DNA of 14,426 nt, taken from contig DASQVO010000302.1 of the NCBI GenBank assembly GCA_035640715.1, positions 1 to 14,426 of the forward strand, read 5' to 3'. Below are positions 7,296 through 13,157 of the stretch, one piece after another. Under the pieces are notes generated by a model. The model was not told where the DNA came from and made no database searches. It was given only the letters and a program-made list of their open reading frames with translations. The translations under genes were made by a program, and so were the position numbers. How positions within the stretch are numbered: position 1 is the stretch's first letter; each line of letters opens with the position of its first letter. The stretch comes from DASQVO01 sp035640715. Its GTDB lineage: Bacteria > Actinomycetota > Actinomycetes > Streptosporangiales > Streptosporangiaceae.

Positions 7296-8831
7296 GTGGC
7301 GTACCAGGTAAACGCGGCTTCAGTGGAGTGGAACCCGACCGCGGGGCGGCTGCGTGAGCTGACGGAGAAAATGCCGAACAGCCGGGTCACGGAGTTCGGC
7401 AATGTGGCGGTGAAGGCGCGCGTGGATTCACGTAGTACCCGGTCCACCTACATCGTCGAAGATTCAACCAACGCCAGGAAGCAAACGATCAGCCGGGACG
7501 AATACAACCGCGTGGCGGCCATCCAGGATGCCTATATCGCTGGCTGCCACATGGTAGTCGTTGACGGCTATATCGGACCAGACCCCGCATTCCGCACCAA
7601 AGCGCGCCTGATCATTGAGGCGGCCAATGCCAACGTGGCAGGAATGCAGAAGCAGCTCTACTACCCGGTCGCCGGCGATTACGACCCGGCGACGTGGGAG
7701 CCGGACACCACGGTCGTCTACACGCCGAACCTGCCGGCCCCCGGGTACCCGGATGACCGGGTCATCGCCGTCGACCTGGCCAGTAACATCACGCGCGTCC
7801 TCAACTCGGACTACTTCGGCGAGTCCAAGAAGGGCGGCCTGCGGATGTGGAACGACATCGTCTACAACCGGGGCGGCCTGGCGCTGCACGCCGGCTGCAA
7901 GGTGATACCGGCCGGCGGCCGCAACAGGACCGTGCTGATCGTCGGGCTGTCCGGCACGGGGAAGACCACCACGACGTTCACCACGCAGCTGGGCAGCAAG
8001 CCGGCCCAGGACGACTTCGTGGCGCTGATGCCGGGCGGCATCGTGCACGCCACCGAGAACGGGTGCTTCGCGAAGACGTTCGGGCTGGACCCGGAGTACG
8101 AGCCGGCCATCTACCACGCCACCACCCAGCCGGACGCCTACCTGGAGAACGTGTCGGTGGACGAGGTCGGCAAGGTCGACTTCTTCGACACCTCCTACAC
8201 CAAGAACGGCCGTACCACCTGGCCGTTCACCTATGTCAGCCCGTGGCCGGCCGACCAGCTCGAGCCTGCCGAGTTCCTTCTCATCCTCAACAGGAACGAG
8301 AACATAGTCCCCGGTGTCGCCCGGCTGGACCGCACCCAGACCGCCGCGTACTTCATGCTGGGCGAGACGACCGGCACCTCCGCGGGCGGCAAGGACGAGG
8401 AGGGCAAGTTCCTCCGGGTTCCCGGCACGAACCCGTTCTTCCCGCGCGACATGGCCGACATGGGAAACCGGATGCTCGAGCTGCTCGACAGCCATGAGCT
8501 CCAGGCCTTCGTGCTGAACACGGGACGCGTCGGCGGCGGCGACGGTCACCCGGACTCGAAGAAGGTCACGATCCCCTTCTCCTCGGCGATCGTGCAGGGC
8601 ATCATCGAGGGAACCATCGAATGGACCGAGGACGCCGACTTCGGTTACGAAATCGCTGCCTCGGTGCCCGGCATCGATGACATAGAGATCCTGCAGCCGC
8701 GCCGGCTGTACGAGCGCACCGGCAGGATGACGGACTACGACGCCATGGTAGAAAAGCTCAAGCGTGAGCGCAGCCAGTACCTGGCGTCGTTCGAAGGCCT
8801 GGATTCCTCGATCGTCAAGTCGATCGGCTGA
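7296..8831 (+). CDS. pckA: Phosphoenolpyruvate carboxykinase, ATP-type family (divergent)
   Basis: A 511-residue protein (E. coli PckA has 540). The GTG at 7296 is chosen because GAGGAGG (7282-7288) lies seven bases upstream. Family landmarks in order: R46 in SRSTRSTYIV (the substrate-binding arginine of GRSPKDKY), K178-K179-G180 and H198 (metal and substrate ligands in the family), the P-loop GLSGTGKT (217-224), D239-D240 (kinase-2 acids), NGCFAKTFGLDPEYEPAIYH, R306 in KNGRTTWPF, and AFVLNTG near the C-terminus. It should interconvert oxaloacetate plus ATP with PEP, CO2 and ADP in the cytosol. It is odd in the region where typical enzymes have LTADAFGVLPPV, which reads LLILNRNENIVPGV here, and in the kinase-2 loop (DDFVALMPGG instead of DDEHGW). 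Many actinomycetes use a GTP-type enzyme, so this may be an additional or alternative PEPCK. The catalytic set suggests an active enzyme. Confidence 0.85.
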   Translation: MAYQVNAASVEWNPTAGRLRELTEKMPNSRVTEFGNVAVKARVDSRSTRSTYIVEDSTNARKQTISRDEYNRVAAIQDAYIAGCHMVVVDGYIGPDPAFRTKARLIIEAANANVAGMQKQLYYPVAGDYDPATWEPDTTVVYTPNLPAPGYPDDRVIAVDLASNITRVLNSDYFGESKKGGLRMWNDIVYNRGGLALHAGCKVIPAGGRNRTVLIVGLSGTGKTTTTFTTQLGSKPAQDDFVALMPGGIVHATENGCFAKTFGLDPEYEPAIYHATTQPDAYLENVSVDEVGKVDFFDTSYTKNGRTTWPFTYVSPWPADQLEPAEFLLILNRNENIVPGVARLDRTQTAAYFMLGETTGTSAGGKDEEGKFLRVPGTNPFFPRDMADMGNRMLELLDSHELQAFVLNTGRVGGGDGHPDSKKVTIPFSSAIVQGIIEGTIEWTEDADFGYEIAASVPGIDDIEILQPRRLYERTGRMTDYDAMVEKLKRERSQYLASFEGLDSSIVKSIG

Positions 8832-8861
8832 CGCGATCACTCGATCGGCTGAAGCGATCGT
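8820..8861. repeat. 21-bp tandem repeat across the pckA stop codon
   Basis: TCGATCGGCTGA followed by CGCGATCAC (8820-8840) is repeated as TCGATCGGCTGA followed by AGCGATCGT (8841-8861), with three mismatches. The first copy holds the last pckA codons and its TGA. The result is a second, unused Ser-Ile-Gly-stop analogue outside the gene. It looks like a local duplication. Confidence 0.8.
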
Positions 8862-8895
8862 CAACCTGGGCTGACACGGTGGCCCATCGCACCGG

Positions 8896-8949
8896 AGGCC
8901 GGGAACTGCAGGTAATTCCGCTAGGCGGAAGTTCCTGCGGGCCCGGCCT
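8896..8949 (+). terminator. Long hairpin between pckA and the prenyltransferase gene, probable terminator
   Basis: Three nested stems: AGGCCGGG (8896-8903) with CCCGGCCT (8942-8949), GCAGG (8908-8912) with CCTGC (8934-8938), and TTCCGC (8916-8921) with GCGGAA (8925-8930) closing a TAG loop. It starts 64 bp after the pckA stop and has no T-tract. Termination is the simplest role. Confidence 0.55.
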
Positions 8950-9051
8950 GCGGCGCGCCTGGCCCGTCCGATTCACCCATCCTTGCCGGATCGTTCCGGA
9001 TTCTTGGATACGGTTCTACTAGCTGAGCAGGGGAGACAGAAAGGTCGCTAC

Positions 9052-9813
9052 ATGGGACTTCGTGGCCTGATCTACCGGCTCTACGCTCGCAGGCTCGAAG
9101 CTTCCCTGTCCCCGACGGCGATTCCGCGGCACGTCGGCGTGATGTGTGACGGCAACCGGCGGTGGGCCAGGTCGGCCGGGCTGTTCGATGTGAGTATCGG
9201 CCACCAGAAGGGCGCCGACAAGATCTTCGAGCTGCTCGAGTGGTGCCGTGAAGCCGGCGTGGAGGTGGTCACCCTGTGGCTGCTGTCCACCGACAACCTG
9301 GCGAGGCCCGCCGCCGAGCTCGAGCCGCTGCTCCGGATCATCGAGGAGACAGTCCGTCGGCTGGTCGCCGGGCGCTGGCACCTGAACCCGATGGGTGCGC
9401 TGGACCTCCTCCCGGGCGAGACGGCCCGCGTGCTCAAGGACGCCGCGGAGGCCACCGCGGAAAACCCGGGCCTGCTGGTCAACGTCGCGGTCGGATACGG
9501 CGGCAGGCGGGAGATCGCCGACGCGGTGCGCTCGCTGCTGCACGAGCACGCCACGCGCGGCACGACGATCGAGGAGCTCGCGGAGGTCCTCGACGTGGAG
9601 CACATCGCCGAGCATCTCTACACGGCCGGCCAGCCGGATCCCGACCTGGTGATCCGCACATCCGGTGAGCAGCGCATCGGCGGATTCCTGCTTTGGCAGA
9701 CCATTCATTCGGAATTTTACTTCTGCGACGCCTACTGGCCAGCCTTCCGTAAGGTCGACTTCCTGCGCGCGTTGCGCAGTTATGCGGCACGGAACCGCAG
9801 ATTCGGCACATAA
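9052..9813 (+). CDS. Short-chain Z-isoprenyl diphosphate synthase (Rv1086-like cis-prenyltransferase)
   Basis: A 253-residue cytosolic enzyme. The ATG at 9052 has AAAGG seven bases upstream; the frame extends up to a TTG at 8983, but conserved sequence begins after the ATG. Motif VMCDGNRRWAR (D33 is the catalytic aspartate) replaces the MDGNGRWA of long-chain UppS enzymes, as in Mycobacterium Rv1086. Further landmarks are LWLLSTDNLARP, VNVAVGYGGRREI, and PDLVIRTSGEQR (R202-R208, diphosphate binding) with GGFLLWQ, ending in WPAFRKVDFLRALRSYAARN. The family condenses geranyl diphosphate or a similar allylic primer with isopentenyl diphosphate in cis; Rv1086 makes Z,E-farnesyl diphosphate as a precursor of decaprenyl phosphate. 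This product length is inferred from sequence likeness only. A phoH2 gene follows in the same direction after 585 bp, a pairing also seen in the broader Rv1086-Rv1095 region of mycobacteria. Confidence 0.93.
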   Translation: MGLRGLIYRLYARRLEASLSPTAIPRHVGVMCDGNRRWARSAGLFDVSIGHQKGADKIFELLEWCREAGVEVVTLWLLSTDNLARPAAELEPLLRIIEETVRRLVAGRWHLNPMGALDLLPGETARVLKDAAEATAENPGLLVNVAVGYGGRREIADAVRSLLHEHATRGTTIEELAEVLDVEHIAEHLYTAGQPDPDLVIRTSGEQRIGGFLLWQTIHSEFYFCDAYWPAFRKVDFLRALRSYAARNRRFGT

Positions 9814-9824
9814 ACCGAATCCCC

Positions 9825-9876
9825 ACCGGCCCAGCGAGTCCGGGCCTTCAGGCCCGGCGAGCGGCCGGTGTATCGG
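9825..9876. repeat. 52-bp direct repeat, copy 1, self-folding
   Basis: It is identical to 9911-9962. Each copy has an outer stem ACCGGCC/GGCCGGT (9825-9831 with 9863-9869) and an inner stem CCGGGCC-TTCA-GGCCCGG (9840-9857). It begins 12 bp after the prenyltransferase stop. Confidence 0.95.
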
Positions 9877-9910
9877 CCGGTACCGGCGCGGGCTACGGAC
9901 AGGCGATCGT

Positions 9911-9962
9911 ACCGGCCCAGCGAGTCCGGGCCTTCAGGCCCGGCGAGCGGCCGGTGTATCGG
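9911..9962. repeat. 52-bp direct repeat, copy 2, self-folding
   Basis: Identical to copy 1, offset by 86 bp, with a 34-bp spacer that itself is rich in CCGG (GGCCGGTACCGGC at 9875-9887). The inner hairpin has a TTCA loop. Both copies together could act as tandem terminators for the prenyltransferase transcript, or be a small repetitive palindromic element. Confidence 0.95.
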
Positions 9963-9992
9963 ACCCCAGCCCGGGAAAGCTGACGGGGGGTT

Positions 9993-10012
9993 CCGGGGGG
10001 TCGCCCCCCCGG
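9993..10012 (+). terminator. Pure G/C hairpin downstream of the repeats, possible terminator
   Basis: CCGGGGGG (9993-10000) pairs with CCCCCCGG (10005-10012) around a TCGC loop, giving an 8-bp all-G/C stem. No T-tract follows. Hairpins of this style are frequent after genes in GC-rich actinomycetes. It lies 180 bp after the prenyltransferase stop. Confidence 0.4.
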
Positions 10013-10115
10013 GCCAGCACAGTCCCCCTGGCCAGCGCCGTCACCAGGAATTTCACAGGTCGTCAGCGTGCGGTATTTCCAGACCGGCGGTAAGCCGGGT
10101 ACCTTCGATGTGGCA

Positions 10116-10386
10116 GACGGCGAACGCCGTCCGCGGGAAGGCCCTTGGATTTGCGAAGCGTTCGCGTCCCCGAACGCAGGCGTGATGAAGGAAGGGCCGG
10201 ATCGTGGCCCCTCCAGGGCCTACCCCGGTCCGTCCGAGACGCCTGTGAGCGTTATTCGCCAGGCGGCTGGCAACGGCGGGCCTTCGGGCCCGGGTGGGTA
10301 ACTGGTGCTGGCCGCGGCGGTGATGGTCTCCGCATGCTGGCGAATAACGTGGGCAGGGTCCTAGCAGGGCGCCGTCCTGGGCGCCC
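10116..10386 (+). promoter_or_regulatory. Candidate structured leader RNA of phoH2
   Basis: The 330 bp before phoH2 are packed with inverted repeats on the coding strand: GACGGC-GAAC-GCCGTC (10116-10131), GGGCC/GGCCC (10194-10198 with 10206-10210), a perfect 13-bp pair CGTTATTCGCCAG (10250-10262) with CTGGCGAATAACG (10337-10349) that encloses GGGCC-TTCG-GGCCC (about 10279-10292, a UUCG-type tetraloop), and GGGCGCC/GGCGCCC (10367-10373 with 10380-10386). The last stem ends at the ribosome binding site AGGGGAG (10387-10393), so it could hide or expose it. I do not recognise a known riboswitch class. It could also be an independent small RNA, or simply GC-rich sequence that folds easily, though the 13-bp pair contains AT-rich ATT/AAT and is hard to dismiss. 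Confidence 0.35.
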
Positions 10387-10398
10387 AGGGGAGAACGT

Positions 10399-11799
10399 GT
10401 GGCCAGTTCCTCTATCCACCGCGGTCCGCAGCGTACCAGCAGCCAGCAAGCCTCCGCGCCGGGTGCCAAGCCCGGGCGGCGCGCAGGTACGGCGAGCAGG
10501 CGGTCCCGCAAGGTCCGAACCTACGTGCTCGACACCAGCGTTCTGCTCTCCGACCCGGCCGCCTTCACGCGGTTCGACGAGCACCGCGTGGTGCTGCCGG
10601 TCGTGGTCATCACCGAGCTGGAAGCCAAGCGCCACCACCCAGAGCTGGGGTACTTTGCCCGGCAGGCGCTTCGCTACCTGGACGACCTCCGCATCGAGCA
10701 CGGCAGGCTGGACGCCGAGCTGCCCGTCGGTGACCTGGGCGGCACGGTCAGGGTGGAACTGAATCACACGGACTCCCAGGTCCTGCCGGCCGGATTCCGG
10801 CAGGGGGACAACGACACCCGGATTCTTTCTGTCGCATGCAGCCTTGCCGGCGAGGGCCATGACGTGGTGCTCGTCAGCAAGGACCTGCCGCTGCGGGTCA
10901 AGGCCGCCTCGATCGGCCTGCCAGCGCAGGAATACCGGGCTGGCCTGCCAGCCGACTCGGGCTGGACGGGAATGTCGGAGCTGGCCGTTTCCCGGGCCGA
11001 GATCGAGGAGCTCTACTCCTCCGGCGTTCTCGACTGCGAGGCAGCCCGCGAGCTGCCCTGCCACACCGGCCTGGTGCTGGTCTCCGAGGGAAGCACTGCG
11101 CTCGGCCGGGTCCGGGCGGACAAGTCCGTCCAGCTGGTGCGCGGCGACCGCGAGGCATTCGGCCTGCGTGGCCGGAGCGCGGAGCAGCGTGTGGCCCTCG
11201 ACCTGCTGCTTGACCCGGACGTGGGGATCGTCTCGCTCGGCGGCCGGGCCGGGACCGGCAAATCGGCGCTGGCGCTGTGCGCCGGGCTCGAGGCTGTCCT
11301 GGATCGCCGCCAGCACCGCAAGGTGCTCGTCTTCCGGCCGCTGTACGCGGTCGGCGGCCAGGAGCTCGGCTACCTGCCCGGCTCCGAGGCGGACAAGATG
11401 AACCCGTGGGCGCAGGCCGTCTACGACACGCTGTCTGCCGTCACGACGCAGGACGTCATCGACGAGGTCCTCGCCAGGGACATGTTCGAGGTGCTGCCGC
11501 TCACCCATATCCGCGGCCGGTCACTGCACGACGCGTTCGTGATAGTCGATGAGGCGCAGTCGCTTGAGCGCGGCGTGCTGCTCACCGTGCTGTCCCGGAT
11601 CGGCTCCGGCTCCCGGGTGGTGCTCACCCACGACATCGCCCAGCGGGACAACCTGCGGGTCGGCAGGCATGACGGCGTGGTCGCGGTCATCGAGAAGCTC
11701 AAGGGGCACCCGCTGTTCGCGCATGTGACCCTGGTGCGCTCGGAGCGCTCGCCGATCGCCGCGCTTGTCACCGAGCTGCTGGAGGACTCCGGCTTGTGA
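10399..11799 (+). CDS. phoH2: PIN domain-PhoH ATPase fusion protein
   Basis: A 466-residue cytosolic protein. The GTG at 10399 has AGGGGAG (10387-10393) five bases upstream. After a basic tail, the N-terminal PIN domain (about residues 40-180) carries the acidic set of a metal-dependent RNase: D45 in YVLDTSVLL, E73 in VITELEAKR, D137 and D139 in GDNDTRIL, and D162 in LVSKDLPLR. The C-terminal PhoH ATPase has the Walker A motif GRAGTGKS (282-289), FRPLYAVGGQELGYLPG, Walker B AFVIVDEAQS (D384, E385) and a C-terminal TLVRSERSPIAALV. In mycobacteria this architecture (PhoH2) is a sequence-specific RNA helicase and ribonuclease encoded with a small antitoxin, PhoAT. I see no convincing PhoAT gene here. 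All key residues look intact, so the enzyme should be active. Confidence 0.93.
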   Translation: MASSSIHRGPQRTSSQQASAPGAKPGRRAGTASRRSRKVRTYVLDTSVLLSDPAAFTRFDEHRVVLPVVVITELEAKRHHPELGYFARQALRYLDDLRIEHGRLDAELPVGDLGGTVRVELNHTDSQVLPAGFRQGDNDTRILSVACSLAGEGHDVVLVSKDLPLRVKAASIGLPAQEYRAGLPADSGWTGMSELAVSRAEIEELYSSGVLDCEAARELPCHTGLVLVSEGSTALGRVRADKSVQLVRGDREAFGLRGRSAEQRVALDLLLDPDVGIVSLGGRAGTGKSALALCAGLEAVLDRRQHRKVLVFRPLYAVGGQELGYLPGSEADKMNPWAQAVYDTLSAVTTQDVIDEVLARDMFEVLPLTHIRGRSLHDAFVIVDEAQSLERGVLLTVLSRIGSGSRVVLTHDIAQRDNLRVGRHDGVVAVIEKLKGHPLFAHVTLVRSERSPIAALVTELLEDSGL

Positions 11800-11889
11800 G
11801 CGTATGAGACCCGGGCCGCAGCTGCCGGCTGACGGGATCAGGAACTGCGCGGCGGAATTACCGCCGCGTGCAGTAGCGTCAAGGTCGTC

Positions 11890-13023
11890 ATGGAGCAACG
11901 GCCGCACACACCACCAGCGCCCGCGGATGCGCCGCCGCCGGAGTCCGGCTGGCCGCCGGTATCAGTTGTGATGCCCGTGCGCAACGAGGAGAGGCACCTG
12001 GCTGAGGCGGTGCGGCACGTCCTCGCGCAGGACTACCCGGGCGAGCTTGAGCTGGTGCTGGCCATCGGGCCGTCGCGGGACCGCACGCTGGCGATAGCCC
12101 AGGAGCTTGCCGCGGGCAACCCGCGCATCACCGTCGTCCCGAACCCGACCGGCAAGATCCCCTCAGGGGTGAACGCCGCGATCAAGGCGGCACGGTTCGC
12201 CGTAATCACACGGGTCGACGGCCACGCCATGCTGCCGCCGGGTTACCTGCGCACCGCCATCCGCACGCTGGAGGAAACCGGTGCCGCTGACGTCGGCGGC
12301 ATCATGGCCGCCGAGGGCGTGACCCGCTTCGAGCAGGCCGTGGCCTGGGCCATGACGTCAAAGGCGGGTGTAGGCAGCGCGAGTTTCCACACTGGCGGAA
12401 AGGCCGGCCCGGCCGACAGCGTCTATCTTGGCGTGTACCGGCGTGAGGCCATCGAGAAGGTGGGCGGCTACAACGAGGAGTACCTGCGGGCCGAGGACTG
12501 GGAGCTCAACCACCGGATCCGGCTGTCCGGCGGCCTCATCTGGTTCTCGCCGGAGCTGCGGGTCACCTACCGGCCGCGCTCCAGCACCCGCGCGCTTGCC
12601 GCGCAGTACTTCCATTACGGCCGCTGGCGGCGCGTCGTCGCGCGCCAGCATTCCGGCACCATCAACCTGCGCTACCTGGCACCGCCGGCCGCCCTGTCGG
12701 TGATCGTGGCCGGGACGGCAGCCGGCCTGACGGGGCTCGCCAGCCTCGCCACGGGAGGGCCGGCCGGCGTGGCCTGGCTGACTGTGGGATTTGTGATCCC
12801 TGCTGCGTATCTGGCGGGCATCGTCTGCGTCGCCGCGGTGCTGGCCCGGGCTGTGCCGCCGGCAGTGCGTGCCCGTGTGCCGCTAGCGCTGGCGACAATG
12901 CATATGTCCTGGGGTGCAGGGTTCCTGACCAGCCGGCGTACGCTGCTGCGGGGCCGGAAAGGCAGCGCACGTCTTCGTTCGGCATCGGTGGAGGCGGCAG
13001 GCGGGCAGCCGGCCAGCCGATGA
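11890..13023 (+). CDS. Family 2 glycosyltransferase with C-terminal membrane segments (succinoglycan ExoA-like)
   Basis: A 377-residue protein. The ATG at 11890 has AAGG five bases upstream. After a Pro-rich tail, the GT-A fold begins with VSVVMPVRNEERHLAEAV (about residues 25-42); D110-G111-H112 takes the place of the usual DxD metal and nucleotide-sugar motif, E202-D203 in LRAEDWELNHR supplies the catalytic base, and R245-W246 in YFHYGRWRR is like the acceptor-site RW. Two or three hydrophobic segments lie at about residues 255-315, then a basic tail, so the enzyme is probably attached to the cytoplasmic membrane and glycosylates a lipid-linked or surface polymer. Sugar and acceptor cannot be told from sequence. 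It lies 90 bp after phoH2 in the same direction and might be cotranscribed. Confidence 0.88.
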   Translation: MEQRPHTPPAPADAPPPESGWPPVSVVMPVRNEERHLAEAVRHVLAQDYPGELELVLAIGPSRDRTLAIAQELAAGNPRITVVPNPTGKIPSGVNAAIKAARFAVITRVDGHAMLPPGYLRTAIRTLEETGAADVGGIMAAEGVTRFEQAVAWAMTSKAGVGSASFHTGGKAGPADSVYLGVYRREAIEKVGGYNEEYLRAEDWELNHRIRLSGGLIWFSPELRVTYRPRSSTRALAAQYFHYGRWRRVVARQHSGTINLRYLAPPAALSVIVAGTAAGLTGLASLATGGPAGVAWLTVGFVIPAAYLAGIVCVAAVLARAVPPAVRARVPLALATMHMSWGAGFLTSRRTLLRGRKGSARLRSASVEAAGGQPASR

Positions 13024-13052
13024 CCAGGGCGGCCCGCACCGGGCCGCCGGGC

Positions 13053-13094
13053 GTCGTTACCATATCGCAGCCAGTCGTTACCGTATCGCAGCAA
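13053..13094. repeat. 21-bp tandem repeat in the aminotransferase promoter region
   Basis: GTCGTTACC(A/G)TATCGCAGC(C/A)A occurs at 13053-13073 and directly again at 13074-13094, with two mismatches. Two copies exactly two helical turns apart, about 65 bp before a start codon, look like paired binding sites for a regulator. The regulator is unknown. Confidence 0.8.
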
Positions 13095-13157
13095 ACAGTG
13101 TCTGTGTTGAGCGGCGAATTCCGCCTAACCATGCGGCGGGGGAAGGGACAATGGACC

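Noticed and set aside
7464..8864. Long minus-strand open frame (466 codons) opposite pckA
   Set aside because: Arg/Gly/Val-rich low-complexity translation typical of an antisense shadow; pckA motifs are on the + strand.
8983..9014. Promoter for the prenyltransferase (TTGCCG with GATACG or TACGGT)
   Set aside because: No hexamer pair has both good sequence and 17-18 base spacing.
9825..9962. CRISPR array
   Set aside because: Only two copies of a 52-bp repeat with one 34-bp spacer, strongly self-complementary, and no cas genes.
10068..10301. Small + strand ORF (77 codons) as a possible PhoAT antitoxin
   Set aside because: Weak ribosome binding site, lower third-position GC than real genes here, no antitoxin likeness, stops about 100 bp before phoH2, and overlaps strong inverted repeats.
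10252..11508. Long minus-strand open frame (418 codons) opposite phoH2
   Set aside because: It mirrors the high third-position GC of phoH2, has no domain likeness, and the + strand encodes a complete PIN-PhoH protein.
13031..13050. GC-rich inverted repeat after the glycosyltransferase as a terminator
   Set aside because: GGCGGCCC/GGGCCGCC pair is present but the loop is very short and it lies right at the gene end next to a probable promoter; too uncertain to annotate.
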